64,000 nucleotides of DNA, taken from assembly GCF_001887775.1 (NCBI RefSeq), contig NZ_CP015519.1:310001-374000 (forward strand). The letters run 5' to 3'. Made by a program: the position numbers and the translations under genes. This stretch comes from Syntrophotalea acetylenivorans. GTDB lineage: Bacteria; Desulfobacterota; Desulfuromonadia; Desulfuromonadales; Syntrophotaleaceae. Positions 1-9,475 of this stretch are shown piece after piece; the stretch's first letter is position 1, and every line of letters begins with the position of its first letter. Under the pieces are notes generated by a model. It made no database searches. It was given only the letters and a program-made list of their open reading frames with translations, and had not been told where the DNA came from.

Positions 1-725
1 TAATTTTCCCATTTGAACCTGCTTATTATGCAGATGAGGACATAGAGGTCGAATACGTCGGGCACCCATTGCTCGACGAAGCCAGGGCGACCAGGCAGAG
101 GGACGATTATCTACAGGAATTAGGTCTCGATTCTTCCCGACCGGTTGTGGGCATTTTCCCCGGCAGTCGCAATAGTGAACTTAAATACAATTTACCGACC
201 ATGCTGGAAGCCGCCGAGCGAGTAGCTCTGCAACTACCCGGTGTTCAATTCCTGCTCCCCGTTGCGCCTTCTTTTGACCTTGAGGCTATGCGACAACGGA
301 TTGAAAGCTGTATGTTGCCGATCCTATTGGTTAGGGGGTCGATATACGACGTGGCCAATGCTTGCGATGCTGTTCTGACTGTTTCCGGTACGGTTACTCT
401 GCAAATTGCTTTGGTCGGAACGCCGATGGCTATTCTCTATAAAACGGCTTCGCTGAACTATGCAATTGCCAAAAGGGTTGTTAATTTGCCCCATATCGGG
501 TTGCCTAACATCGTCGCAGGTCGTGAAGTCGTTCGAGAGTTTATTCAGGATCAGGCTACCGCGGAAACTGTCGCCGAGGAACTCATCAAAATACTGACAG
601 ATGCTCAATATCAAGAGAGCCTGCAACAGGGTTTGGGTCAGGTTCGCCAATGTATGGGGGACCCTGGCTGCTCTCAACGTGTCGCACAAATGGTTTCGGA
701 ATTGAGCCGAAGTCATCTTGCTTAG
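1..725 (+). CDS. lpxB: Lipid-A-disaccharide synthase, C-terminal part
   Basis: LpxB (GT19) joins UDP-2,3-diacylglucosamine to lipid X, making the tetra-acylated disaccharide of lipid A at the cytoplasmic face of the inner membrane. The gene enters from the left edge; the frame is open from base 3 and the start codon lies outside. Visible family landmarks are VGHPLLDE at the edge, the donor-site motif IFPGSRNSE, the SGTVTLQIAL stretch and NIVAGREVVREFIQ near the C-terminus. The residue after SGTVTL is Gln, where I expect Glu in most homologues. That is from memory and needs an alignment. The stop is 11 bases before the msbA start, and lpxB-msbA-waaA-lpxK run as one operon-like block. Confidence 0.95.
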   Translation, partial: IFPFEPAYYADEDIEVEYVGHPLLDEARATRQRDDYLQELGLDSSRPVVGIFPGSRNSELKYNLPTMLEAAERVALQLPGVQFLLPVAPSFDLEAMRQRIESCMLPILLVRGSIYDVANACDAVLTVSGTVTLQIALVGTPMAILYKTASLNYAIAKRVVNLPHIGLPNIVAGREVVREFIQDQATAETVAEELIKILTDAQYQESLQQGLGQVRQCMGDPGCSQRVAQMVSELSRSHLA

Positions 726-736
726 GAAGATTTCGA

Positions 737-2467
737 GTGAATAATAGTACTGCCACTACCTACCGTCGGGTTTATCGATACTCAAAACCGTATCTCGGAC
801 GGATCTTTCTTGCCTTGGCTGCCTCGTTACTGGTCGCGGGGACCGATGTTTCACTGGCGAAACTCGTTCAGCCTTTGATGGACAAAATCATCGTTGCCCA
901 AAATAAGGCTCTGGTTTATGTTGTGCCGGTTGTTGTTATCGGCCTGGCTTTCCTGAAGGGGGCCAGCCGCTATGTGCAGGAATATTTCATCAAGACTGCC
1001 GGGCAGTTGTCGGTACAGGATATCCGCAACGATCTCTATGAACATACCATGTCCTTGTCCATGGGCTATTTCTCTCGGGATTCGACGGGCAACCTGATGT
1101 CGCGAATTCTTAATGATGTCGGTATCCTGCAACGGTCGGCAGCCGACGTCCTGGTGGATGGAGTTCGTGAGAGTTTTACCCTGGTCGGCCTGACGGCCTT
1201 AGCCTTCTATAACGACTGGAAGCTGGCCTCTATCGCTTTTCTGGTGCTGCCGCTAGCTGTGGTGCCTGGTTCTTTCATCGGCCGGAAGATCAAACTGAAT
1301 ACCCGCCGCGGACAGAACACCATCGGCAACCTGACCCGGCTTCTGCAGGAAACCTTGTCCGGGATTAAGGTCATCAAGGCTTTCGGTACCGAACAGCGGG
1401 AAATGGAGAATTTCCGGCAGGAAAATTTGCGATTTTATCATTTCATGCGCAAGGTATTGAAGTACGATTCGGCGGCTGCACCAGTCGTTGAGATCCTCTC
1501 GTCTTTCGGTGTGGCGGCGGTATTCTGGTACGGCATTCATCGGGTGTTGTCCGGAGCCATGACTCAGGGGGAGTTGTTTTCGTTTATTGCCGCCATCTTC
1601 ATGATGTATACTCCGATAAAACGGTTGACCAGGGTCAGTAATAACATTCAGCGCGCGGTCGGTGCGGCGGAACGGGTCTTTGAGGTGCTGGACGTGGTCC
1701 CGGAGATTTGTGATTCTCCCCAGGCTATGGATATGGGAAGGGTGAGCGGTGGTATTACCTTCGATGGGGTTGGATTCGCCTACGACAAGGAACCGGTTAT
1801 AAGGGAGTTTTCTTTAAAGATTGCCCCAGGCGAAGTGGTGGCGTTAGTTGGTCCAAGCGGTGGAGGTAAATCGACGCTTGTCGGTATGCTGAGCCGGTTC
1901 TACGATCCGCAGCAGGGTACGATTTATATCGACGGTCTGGATATCCGCCAAGTGTCCCTCGCCAGCCTTAAACATAATATCGCCTTGGTCGACCAGGAAA
2001 CCTTTCTGTTCAACGACAGCATTCGCAACAATATCCGCTATGGCCGACCGGAAGCGACAGATGCCGAGGTCAAAGAGGCTGCCCGCCAAGCCTATGCAGA
2101 CGACTTTATTCGCGAACTTCCAGGAGATTACGAGAATACCATCGGTGATCGGGGGGCACGTCTTTCCGGGGGACAGCGTCAGCGCATCTGTATCGCGAGA
2201 GCGATTTTGCGCGACGCTCCTATTTTATTGCTCGATGAGGCCACCAGCGCGCTTGATACAGAAAGTGAAGCCATGGTGCAGAAGGCCCTCGGTAATCTGA
2301 TGAAAAATCGCACAACCATTGTTGTTGCCCATCGTCTTTCCACGATAATGCACGCAGATAAGATTGTTGTGCTGGAAAATGGCAAAATCCAAGAGATTGG
2401 TCGCCATACCGATCTGCTTAAGGGCGAAGGGCTTTATCGAAAGCTGTATGAGATGCAGTTTAAATAG
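737..2467 (+). CDS. msbA: Lipid A export ABC transporter permease/ATPase MsbA
   Basis: A half-transporter of 576 residues that flips lipid A-core across the inner membrane as a homodimer. The first ~310 residues are hydrophobic with six predicted membrane segments. The C-terminal nucleotide-binding domain has Walker A GPSGGGKST (~residue 375), the signature LSGGQRQR, Walker B ILLLDEATSALD and the switch VVAHRLST. The frame is open upstream to 650, but that would overlap lpxB. GTG at 737, preceded by AGGAAG at 725-730, gives the family's usual length. Position between lpxB and waaA supports lipid A rather than drug transport. Confidence 0.93.
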   Translation: MNNSTATTYRRVYRYSKPYLGRIFLALAASLLVAGTDVSLAKLVQPLMDKIIVAQNKALVYVVPVVVIGLAFLKGASRYVQEYFIKTAGQLSVQDIRNDLYEHTMSLSMGYFSRDSTGNLMSRILNDVGILQRSAADVLVDGVRESFTLVGLTALAFYNDWKLASIAFLVLPLAVVPGSFIGRKIKLNTRRGQNTIGNLTRLLQETLSGIKVIKAFGTEQREMENFRQENLRFYHFMRKVLKYDSAAAPVVEILSSFGVAAVFWYGIHRVLSGAMTQGELFSFIAAIFMMYTPIKRLTRVSNNIQRAVGAAERVFEVLDVVPEICDSPQAMDMGRVSGGITFDGVGFAYDKEPVIREFSLKIAPGEVVALVGPSGGGKSTLVGMLSRFYDPQQGTIYIDGLDIRQVSLASLKHNIALVDQETFLFNDSIRNNIRYGRPEATDAEVKEAARQAYADDFIRELPGDYENTIGDRGARLSGGQRQRICIARAILRDAPILLLDEATSALDTESEAMVQKALGNLMKNRTTIVVAHRLSTIMHADKIVVLENGKIQEIGRHTDLLKGEGLYRKLYEMQFK

Positions 2468-2576
2468 CAACTGTTTTCCAAAAGCCAGTCCAGGTCAGGG
2501 GATGTTCTACTGATCATTCTTGATAACAAATTTTACAAGCCGAACAACAAGAACCGCTTTGATTGGGAGAAATAGA

Positions 2577-3872
2577 GTGTATCTGCTCTATAATATATTG
2601 CTGCTGGTGCTGGCTCTGCCTATTCTTTCCGGTCATTTGCTCTATGGCTTGTTAAGAGGCAGACGGCGGCAGGGCGTACGTGAGCGCTTCGGTTATTATG
2701 GCAAAGATCAACTTGCATTTTTAGCTGGTAAAAAGACGGTTTGGATTCATGCCGTTTCCGTAGGGGAAACTCAAGCTGCGGTACCATTGGTAAAAGCCTT
2801 CAAGAAACGTTTTCCCGATTGGGCTGTAGTTCTGACCAATGTGACCGAAACAGGACACAAAGTGGCTACGGGTATTGCCGGTGTCGATTTGTGCCTATAT
2901 TTTCCCTATGATTTCCCTTGGACCATACGCCGAGCGTTTTCACAGGTAAAACCAGAACTTGTAGTGGTTGTCGAAACGGAAATCTGGCCGAACTTTATGC
3001 GCATCGCTCGCCTTGCAGGCATCCATGCTTTGCTGGTCAACGGACGCATCTCAGATCGTTCTTTTCCCCGTTATCGCAGATTGAAATTTTTTATAAAGCC
3101 GGTCCTCCAGCAGTTTACGCGATTATGCATGCAGTCCGCCCTTGATGCAGAACGAGTAGAGGCTATGGGGGCTCCAGCGGAGCGGATAGAAATAACCCGC
3201 AACCTCAAGTTTGATATGCAGACCGGGGGCGTCAGCGAACAGAATCCGGAGGCTATTCGAAGAAAATTTGGCTTCCCACCTGACGGCAAGGTACTGGTAG
3301 CCGGCAGTACTCATGCCGGAGAAGAAGAACTGGTAGCTAATGTATATCGTCGTCTTCTAAAAAAACAGCCTGACCTTTGTCTGGTTTTGGTACCCCGGCA
3401 TCCCGACCGCTGCCCGGCTGTTGGGGAGTTGTTGTCTTCGTATAATCTGGCTTATTCCTTACGTAGTGAGTGTGGCGATGATCCTGCCTTGTTGACGCCT
3501 GGAAGCGTTTTTCTGGTCGACACGATAGGAGAGCTGTTGCAGTTCTATGCTTTGGCTGATCTGGTATTTGTCGGTGGGAGTCTGGTTCCCGTAGGCGGAC
3601 ATAACATTCTGGAAGCGGCATTGCTGAAAAAACCGGTTCTTTTCGGACCGCATATGAATAACTTTAAGGAAATCAGTCGTTTGCTGATTAAGGCGGGAGG
3701 CGGTCTATGCATTCCTGACAGTGAAGAGTTATTTGATGCTGCTGCCGAGCTGTTGGCTGATTCCGATCGCTGCCAGGATATGGGAGCCAAAGGTTATGCT
3801 TTGCTGCAAGATAATCGTGGGGCTACGGAACGTACCCTGCAAGCCATCGAACGGATATTGGGGGACGAATGA
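2577..3872 (+). CDS. waaA: 3-deoxy-D-manno-octulosonic acid (Kdo) transferase
   Basis: WaaA/KdtA (GT30) transfers Kdo from CMP-Kdo to lipid IVA at the inner membrane. 431 residues. An N-terminal hydrophobic anchor (about residues 2-22) is followed by WIHAVSVGE, YFPYDFPW, VETEIWPNF, NGRISDRSF, AGSTHAGEEE, PRHPDR and GGSLVPVGGHN, a very typical set. Whether it adds one, two or more Kdo residues cannot be read from the sequence. GTG at 2577 is chosen because GGGAGA lies at 2565-2570. A TTG at 2520 is in frame but would add a non-conserved head. The end overlaps lpxK by ATGA, implying translational coupling. Confidence 0.94.
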   Translation: MYLLYNILLLVLALPILSGHLLYGLLRGRRRQGVRERFGYYGKDQLAFLAGKKTVWIHAVSVGETQAAVPLVKAFKKRFPDWAVVLTNVTETGHKVATGIAGVDLCLYFPYDFPWTIRRAFSQVKPELVVVVETEIWPNFMRIARLAGIHALLVNGRISDRSFPRYRRLKFFIKPVLQQFTRLCMQSALDAERVEAMGAPAERIEITRNLKFDMQTGGVSEQNPEAIRRKFGFPPDGKVLVAGSTHAGEEELVANVYRRLLKKQPDLCLVLVPRHPDRCPAVGELLSSYNLAYSLRSECGDDPALLTPGSVFLVDTIGELLQFYALADLVFVGGSLVPVGGHNILEAALLKKPVLFGPHMNNFKEISRLLIKAGGGLCIPDSEELFDAAAELLADSDRCQDMGAKGYALLQDNRGATERTLQAIERILGDE

Positions 3873-4951
3873 GGGGCCTGCAAGGCTTTTACCGCCGACT
3901 GGCCCGCAATGGTCCCGCCAGTTTGGCTGAAAAGGCAGTCTATGGTGTTTTACTGCCTTTCAGCATCATCTATCGGGAAATTATTCGATTAAGAGCATAT
4001 CTATACCGCCGGCGAATTTTTTCGAGTTACAAGGCCCCCGTTCCGGTCATCTCTGTGGGCAACCTGGCTGTGGGAGGAACCGGTAAAACTCCTGTTGTCG
4101 ACCATTTGATCAAGTTTTGCTTGGCTCAAGGAAGACGAGTGGCGGTTGTCAGCCGCGGTTATGGCGGTAAGAAATACTCTGGAGTGCAGGTCGTCAGTGA
4201 AGGAAAGGGCCCTTTGCTTGGGCCCGGCCAGTGTGGGGACGAACCGTATCTGCTGGCGCGGCGTAATCCTCAAGCTTTGGTTCTGGTCTCTCCTAAGCGG
4301 GTCCATGCAATACAACAGGCGGTTGAGAATTTTGGCGCTGACGTTGTACTGCTCGATGATGGATTCCAGCACCTGGCCGTGCAGCGCGACATCGATATTG
4401 TGTTGCTTGACGCGCAGCGTCCCTATGGCAACGGGCACCAGTTGCCCGCCGGGCTCTTACGGGAACCGATTGCTGCACTGGAACGTGGCGACCTTTTTCT
4501 GCTGACTCGCTGCAACAATAAAGAAGAGAGGAAGCTTCCGGTCAAAGGCCCTGTATTACATTGTCGGCATGTGCTGGCCGATCATGCCCAGACTCTGAAT
4601 GGTGAGCAGATTCCATTGACCCGTCTGGCTGAAAAGCAAGGAGTTGCTTTTGCCGGTATTGCAGAGCCTGAAGACTTTTTTCTGAGTCTCAAGGCCAAAG
4701 GTCTGCACTTGGTTTCCGGGGTTCCTTTTGCGGATCATTGTACCTATACTGAATCGGAACTTCGACAATTAGCGGCGGCCTGCCACGGAGCCGACTACTT
4801 GGTGACTACAGAAAAAGATGCCGTGAAGCTGACCGCTTTGAATTTGCCTTTACCTTGTTATCAGGTCCCGATGGCTCTTGATTTTCGAGAGCAGGGGGCG
4901 TTGGAGCGCTTTCTGAGCCCGATCGTTTGTCCGGAGGATAAAGAGTTATGA
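3869..4951 (+). CDS. lpxK: Tetraacyldisaccharide 4'-kinase
   Basis: LpxK phosphorylates the 4'-position of the tetra-acyl disaccharide to give lipid IVA; membrane-associated P-loop kinase. 360 residues. Seen: an N-terminal hydrophobic helix (residues ~20-45), the P-loop GNLAVGGTGKTP (~residues 65-76), SRGYGG, and DDGFQHLAVQRD, which carries conserved acidic residues. Start ATG at 3869 overlaps the waaA stop (ATGA) and the stop overlaps the next small gene in the same way. Although WaaA acts after LpxK, waaA precedes lpxK in this operon. Confidence 0.94.
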   Translation: MRGLQGFYRRLARNGPASLAEKAVYGVLLPFSIIYREIIRLRAYLYRRRIFSSYKAPVPVISVGNLAVGGTGKTPVVDHLIKFCLAQGRRVAVVSRGYGGKKYSGVQVVSEGKGPLLGPGQCGDEPYLLARRNPQALVLVSPKRVHAIQQAVENFGADVVLLDDGFQHLAVQRDIDIVLLDAQRPYGNGHQLPAGLLREPIAALERGDLFLLTRCNNKEERKLPVKGPVLHCRHVLADHAQTLNGEQIPLTRLAEKQGVAFAGIAEPEDFFLSLKAKGLHLVSGVPFADHCTYTESELRQLAAACHGADYLVTTEKDAVKLTALNLPLPCYQVPMALDFREQGALERFLSPIVCPEDKEL

Positions 4952-5115
4952 CACTTTCGCAGGAATTGCTGGATATTCTGGTCTGCCCAAAGTGCAAAGG
5001 GGAGCTTCTCTATCAGCAGAGCGAGTGCCGCTTGCTCTGTGAAACCTGTCAGCTTGCGTATCCTATTCGAGATGGTATTCCGGTGCTGCTTATTGATGAA
5101 GCGGAGAAGTTTTGA
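4948..5115 (+). CDS. Trm112/YcaR-like small zinc-ribbon protein
   Basis: A 55-residue protein. It has CPKC near residue 14, a second Cys pair (CETC, ~residue 35), and the ending YPIRDGIPVLL, a recognisable Trm112/YcaR (UPF0434) pattern. The start overlaps the lpxK stop (ATGA). E. coli ycaR is also found near lpxK. In eukaryotes Trm112 activates methyltransferases; the role of the bacterial relatives is not established, so I assign none. The intact Cys-x2-Cys pairs suggest metal binding. Confidence 0.87.
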   Translation: MTLSQELLDILVCPKCKGELLYQQSECRLLCETCQLAYPIRDGIPVLLIDEAEKF

Positions 5116-5120
5116 AGTCT

Positions 5121-5253
5121 CGTAATGCGTAATAGGTAATAGGTAATAGGTAATAGGTAATAGGTAATAGGTAAAAACCAATATCCCGAAATCTTGGCGA
5201 TTTTTGCTTTTAAAGTCTTTTCCCCATTACGATTTACGTCTTACGAATTACGG
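5121..5253 (+). repeat. Palindromic intergenic repeat with AATAGGT x6 microsatellite
   Basis: The left arm CGTAATGCGTAAT (5121-5133) runs into six perfect copies of the heptamer AATAGGT (5131-5172). The right arm at 5223-5253 carries the inverted words ATTACGATTTACG and ACGAATTACG. The arms can pair to a large imperfect hairpin. Related words recur at 48454-48561, 48779-48892 and 50099-50180. It fills the gap between the Trm112-like gene and waaF. Confidence 0.7.
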
Positions 5254-5279
5254 GCGTACACACCCCGGAGTTGATAGTT

Positions 5280-6308
5280 TTGAAAAAACTCGATAATAAG
5301 CAAATCAAAAAGATCATGGTGCGTTCGACCAACTGGGTTGGTGATGCAGTCATGACCACCCCGGCTATGGGCAATATCCGCGCAGCCTTTCCAGATGCTG
5401 AAATTGTCGTTGTAGCCAATCCCCTGGTCAGCGAGCTCTTCAGTTTTCATCCCTATTGCGATCGGGTGATCGTTTTTGATAAAAAAGGCCCCCATAAGGG
5501 ATTTGCCGGGCTGTGGAAATTTTCTTGTGAACTACGGCAAGAGAACTTCGATTTGGCTATTTTGCTGCAAAATGCCATCGAAGCAGCCTTGATGGCCACA
5601 TTGGCAGGGATCCCGCGCCGTGCAGGATATCGCACCGATGCACGCAGACTGTTGCTGAGCCACGGTGTTCCGGTCGGCCCAATTGAAAAGAAAATGCACC
5701 ATACCGATTATTATCAAAAAATGCTGCAACGGTTGGGGATCCAAGGCGGTGATGCTAATCTGCGTCTTGCTTGTACCGAAGAAGAACTTGACTGGGCTCA
5801 GGAAATACTTGGAGCAGGCGATTGGGTGGCTATAAATCCCGGGGCCGCTTACGGTTCCGCAAAGCGCTGGTTCCCCGACAGATTTGCTGAAACAGCCGAT
5901 GGCCTGGTCGCCGAATATGGCGTTAATATCGTTCTGACCGGCGGTCCGGGCGAAAAGGAAATAGGCCAGGACATAGCCGCTGCCATGTCCTCCAAGCCTC
6001 TCAATCTCATCGGCCAGACCAGCGTCCGTCAATTGATGGCTGTTTTGGCCAGTGTGCGTCTTCTGGTAAGCAACGATTCGGGACCGATGCATGTCGGTGC
6101 CGCCTTCGGGGTGCCCATTGTTGCTGTGTTCGGCCCTACCGATCACACGACGACCTCTCCCAAGGCTGATATCTGTCGCATTATTCGCAAGGCCACCGAC
6201 TGTGCTCCGTGCCTGTTGCGTCAGTGTCCCACCGATCACCGCTGCATGAAGGCGATTACCGCCGCCGATGTGCTGGTCGGAGTTCGTGATTTGCTGGGGG
6301 ATAGGTAA
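5280..6308 (+). CDS. waaF: Lipopolysaccharide heptosyltransferase II
   Basis: GT9 enzyme adding the second L-glycero-D-manno-heptose from ADP-heptose to the inner core. 342 residues. Seen: RSTNWVGDAVMTTPAM at the N-terminus (the WaaF signature), NPGAAYGSAKRW at the start of the donor domain, NDSGPMHVGAAFGVP, and a C-terminal Cys-rich patch CAPCLLRQCPTDHRCM. TTG at 5280 is chosen over TTG at 5271 because GGAG at 5267-5270 is 9 bases upstream; the first ATG (5316) lies too close to the signature. It overlaps the next gene by one base. Confidence 0.9.
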   Translation: MKKLDNKQIKKIMVRSTNWVGDAVMTTPAMGNIRAAFPDAEIVVVANPLVSELFSFHPYCDRVIVFDKKGPHKGFAGLWKFSCELRQENFDLAILLQNAIEAALMATLAGIPRRAGYRTDARRLLLSHGVPVGPIEKKMHHTDYYQKMLQRLGIQGGDANLRLACTEEELDWAQEILGAGDWVAINPGAAYGSAKRWFPDRFAETADGLVAEYGVNIVLTGGPGEKEIGQDIAAAMSSKPLNLIGQTSVRQLMAVLASVRLLVSNDSGPMHVGAAFGVPIVAVFGPTDHTTTSPKADICRIIRKATDCAPCLLRQCPTDHRCMKAITAADVLVGVRDLLGDR

Positions 6309-7354
6309 TGCGGGTTTTGATTGTCAAGATAAGTGCCTTGGGTGACGTCATTCACGCTTTGCCAACGCTTGCCTGGTTGAAAAGTATCGATCCGTCCATC
6401 GAAATTGATTGGTTGGTTGAAGAAGGTTTCGCACCATTGCTTGAGGGCCATTCTTTATTGCGTAAAGTCCATCGATTGGGTCTTAAACGTTGGCGGCGCC
6501 AAGGTTTTTTGGCAACCCTTAAGGGGATTCGACAAACCATCATTGATCTACGCCAAGAAAACTACGATATGGTGCTCGATCTGCAGGGTAACTGCAAGAG
6601 CGGGATCTTCACCTTGCTCGCTGGTGCTTCTCAGCGCTTCGGCTTTGCTCGCGACGGCGTGCGTGAATGGCCCAACCTGCTGGCCACCAACCGCAAGGTG
6701 GCTCTGACTCCTGCCGACCATCACGTCAGCGACCGTTCTCTGGCCGTGGCACGTGCTGCCTTTCCAGAGGGAAAAACGGCACTGCTGGCCGGGCCAATGA
6801 ACGTTTCCCCCGAGGCTTCTGCCACCGTGCAACGTCAGCTCACCGAGCTTGATCTTGATCGGCAACCGTTGGTGGTTCTGCAGTACGGTACTACCTGGAC
6901 CACCAAGCTGTGGCCCCTTGAATGTTGGCAGGAACTGGCCGGCAGATTGTGCGATGATTACCGGGTGCGACCTATTTTATTATGGGGAAATGACACTGAA
7001 AAACAGGCCTGTATTGCAATCCATCGGGCTACCGACGGCCGTGCGATTATTTGGCCGAGAGGATCTCTGCCCGAGTTGGTGGCTCTGCTGCAGAAAGCCG
7101 ACCTGGTTATTGGCGGTGATACTGGCCCGATTCACATTGCTGCTGCTGTCGGTACCTCGACGATCTCTCTTTTTCGAGTTACTGATGCCGAGCGCAACGG
7201 TCCGCGTGGGGATGAACACATATGCTTGCAGTCGCCCCTGGACTGCTCGCCCTGTTTACGGAAGGACTGCGAGCGGGATGCAGAGTGTGGCAAAAGTATT
7301 TCTGTGTCTGAGGTGTTTCGCTCCGTCTGTGTACTGCTGAGAGGAGATAAGTAA
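6308..7354 (+). CDS. waaC: Lipopolysaccharide heptosyltransferase I-like (GT9)
   Basis: 348 residues, second GT9 gene. The start KISALGDVIHALPTL and the WLVEEGFAPLL segment are WaaC/RfaC-like, so it probably adds the first heptose to Kdo. Also seen: QYGTTWTTKLWP, GGDTGPIHIAAAVGTST, and the Cys-rich end CSPCLRKDCERDAECG. ATG at 6308 overlaps the waaF stop by one base, so the two are coupled. It could instead be a third-heptose (WaaQ-type) transferase; the N-terminal motif favours type I. Confidence 0.8.
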   Translation: MRVLIVKISALGDVIHALPTLAWLKSIDPSIEIDWLVEEGFAPLLEGHSLLRKVHRLGLKRWRRQGFLATLKGIRQTIIDLRQENYDMVLDLQGNCKSGIFTLLAGASQRFGFARDGVREWPNLLATNRKVALTPADHHVSDRSLAVARAAFPEGKTALLAGPMNVSPEASATVQRQLTELDLDRQPLVVLQYGTTWTTKLWPLECWQELAGRLCDDYRVRPILLWGNDTEKQACIAIHRATDGRAIIWPRGSLPELVALLQKADLVIGGDTGPIHIAAAVGTSTISLFRVTDAERNGPRGDEHICLQSPLDCSPCLRKDCERDAECGKSISVSEVFRSVCVLLRGDK

Positions 7355-7512
7355 CAACAAAGAGGGGGGGTAGGTAACCCTTTTCTGTTACCAGGCAAAG
7401 TTTCATAGCCTCCATTCGTACAAAATCTGGCTGGATGCGGACTCGATGGGTTCTGCTTGAATTAAACATAAAAAGTTAAACTGTTGCATATTCTTTTAGG
7501 GGTAATAGGTTT

Positions 7513-8325
7513 ATGACAAATCCAGAAGTAACGATACTTATTCCGAACTTTCGCACTCTCGAGATCACCAAGCTGTGCTTTCGCCTATTGCGTAAGTACA
7601 CCGATTCGGACAAAGTTCATGTTATAGCTATTGATAATGGCTCTCAAGATGCTTCCACCGAATACCTTCGGTCGCTGAAGTGGATCAAGCTGATTGAGAG
7701 AACTCCAGCTCCTGAAGAAAAACCTGCACGTTCCCATGCCCTTGCTTTGGATCAAGCTCTCGAACAAGTTACCACCCCTTATGTTCTCTCTTTTCATACT
7801 GATACACTCGTTAAGAATGATCGGTGGCTGGACTTCTTGTTGCAAGAAATTCGAAAGAGCCCTGACATCGCAGGTGTCGGTTCTTGGAAACTAGAGACCC
7901 GGTCGTTTTTACAAAAGTTGGGTAAACAGGTGGAGAGAGGATGGCAAAGTCTTCTTTTCCCCCTGATGGGGAAGGGATTCGGACGTTTGGAGGGAAAAGG
8001 TGAGAACTATTTGTATCTTCGCAGTCATTGCGCTCTGTATCGGACTGACTTGATCAGAAAATATGGCTTCTCTTTCGCGCAGAATGGGGATACCGCAGGT
8101 AGGGCAATGCACAAAGAATTGATCGACCGTGGTTACAAGATGGTCTTTCTCCCTTCGGAAAAACTTGGTTCGTATATCATGCATTTGAACCATGCGACTA
8201 TGGTACTCAATCCGGAGCTGGGTTCCCGCAAAAAGTCTGTGGTTAAGGGGCTGAAGAGAATAAAAAAGTTCCTTAAAGAGATTGATGCCGAGCAGGTTCT
8301 TGCCGACGAGGGCCTTGATTCCTGA
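7513..8325 (+). CDS. Glycosyltransferase family 2
   Basis: 270 residues with a GT-A fold: TILIPNFRTLEITK (strand 1), IAIDNGSQDAS (nucleotide-binding loop) and SFHTDTLVKNDRW, where HTDT replaces the usual DxD. It lies after the heptosyltransferases and before waaG, so it probably modifies the inner core; donor and linkage unknown. ATG 7513 follows AGGGG at 7499-7503. The 158 bases upstream hold a G7 run (7364-7370) and no recognised gene. Confidence 0.8.
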   Translation: MTNPEVTILIPNFRTLEITKLCFRLLRKYTDSDKVHVIAIDNGSQDASTEYLRSLKWIKLIERTPAPEEKPARSHALALDQALEQVTTPYVLSFHTDTLVKNDRWLDFLLQEIRKSPDIAGVGSWKLETRSFLQKLGKQVERGWQSLLFPLMGKGFGRLEGKGENYLYLRSHCALYRTDLIRKYGFSFAQNGDTAGRAMHKELIDRGYKMVFLPSEKLGSYIMHLNHATMVLNPELGSRKKSVVKGLKRIKKFLKEIDAEQVLADEGLDS

Positions 8326-8344
8326 TGTCGGATCAGGTGATTTC

Positions 8345-9475
8345 ATGAAGCTGGCGTTTTGTCTGTTTAAATATTTTCCCTTCGGTGGTCTGCAAAGGGA
8401 TTTCATGCGGATTGCAACGGCCTGTCGTGACAGAGGACATGAGGTCGAGGTTTTTACCATGAAATGGGAAGAGGAAGTGCCGGACAACTTCAAGGTGAAC
8501 CGGGTGAACGTGCGTGCACTGACCAATCATGGAAAGTGTTCAGCCTTTGCCGAAACCGTGCAATTGGAAGCATCTAAACGTTTTGATGCGATTGTCGGTT
8601 TCAACAAAATGCCCGGGCTTGATCTCTATTTTGCTGCAGATCCCTGCTATCTTACCCGGATGAAGGAAACTCGCGGCCCACTGTCCCGACTTGGCAGTCG
8701 CTTTCGAACCTATGTGACTCTCGAAAGGGCGGTTTTTGATTCGTCAAGCAAGACACACATCCTAATCCTTTCGGAAGAAGAAAAGCGTCGATACATAGCT
8801 GCCTATGGCACGCCAGAGGAGAGATTTCACGTTCTTCCTCCCGGAATTGACCGCAATCGTCTTGCCCCGAAAAATGCTAGCACGATCCGGCGGGAGCTGA
8901 GAGAGGCATTTGGCATCAGTGACGAGTATCTGGTGTTGATGGTCGGTTCTGGATACCGGACTAAAGGCCTCGATCGATCCATCAGGGCGATAGCTGCGCT
9001 TCCCGAAGCACTACGTTGCAAGTCTCGGCTTTTTGTAATTGGTGAAGGCCAGGCCCGACCCTTTGTGAAAATGGCCAAGCGGTTTGGTATTGAGAAACAA
9101 GTTAGGTTTTTAGGAGGCAGAGAAGATGTTCCCCAATTTCTCTTGGGAGCGGATCTCCTTTTGCACCCCTCCTATACGGAAGCCTATGGTATGGCGCTAT
9201 TGGAGGCTATGGCCGCCGGTTTGCCGGTTTTGGTGACAGACATTTGCGGCTATGCATACCATATCGAGAGAGCCAATGCAGGACTCCTCATCCCCTCACC
9301 ATTTCAACAAGAGACTATGAATAAAATGCTGGTCCAAGCACTTTCTTCTTCGGATGCGAAGCAATGGCGACATAACGGTCTATCCTATGTTGCTAAGACG
9401 GATATCTTCAGCCTTCCTGAGAAGGCGGCAGATTTAATAGAGAGCGTCGCCCGTAAAGGAACCAGCCATGCTTGA
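8345..9475 (+). CDS. waaG: LPS core glucosyltransferase I (WaaG/RfaG)
   Basis: GT4 enzyme that adds the first outer-core hexose to heptose II. 376 residues. The start KYFPFGGLQRDFMRIA and the later GFNKMPGLD, LPPGIDRNR and LLHPSYTEAYGMALLEAMAA match enterobacterial WaaG very closely, as I recall that sequence. ATG at 8345 aligns with the WaaG N-terminus; the frame is open to 8282, but that would overlap the preceding GT2. The end overlaps waaP by 8 bases. Confidence 0.93.
   Translation: MKLAFCLFKYFPFGGLQRDFMRIATACRDRGHEVEVFTMKWEEEVPDNFKVNRVNVRALTNHGKCSAFAETVQLEASKRFDAIVGFNKMPGLDLYFAADPCYLTRMKETRGPLSRLGSRFRTYVTLERAVFDSSSKTHILILSEEEKRRYIAAYGTPEERFHVLPPGIDRNRLAPKNASTIRRELREAFGISDEYLVLMVGSGYRTKGLDRSIRAIAALPEALRCKSRLFVIGEGQARPFVKMAKRFGIEKQVRFLGGREDVPQFLLGADLLLHPSYTEAYGMALLEAMAAGLPVLVTDICGYAYHIERANAGLLIPSPFQQETMNKMLVQALSSSDAKQWRHNGLSYVAKTDIFSLPEKAADLIESVARKGTSHA

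Noticed and set aside
650-736. N-terminal extension of MsbA
   Set aside because: Overlaps lpxB and adds non-conserved residues; GTG 737 has a good ribosome site.
5532-6239. 235-residue minus-strand ORF opposite waaF
   Set aside because: Antisense shadow with no motif.
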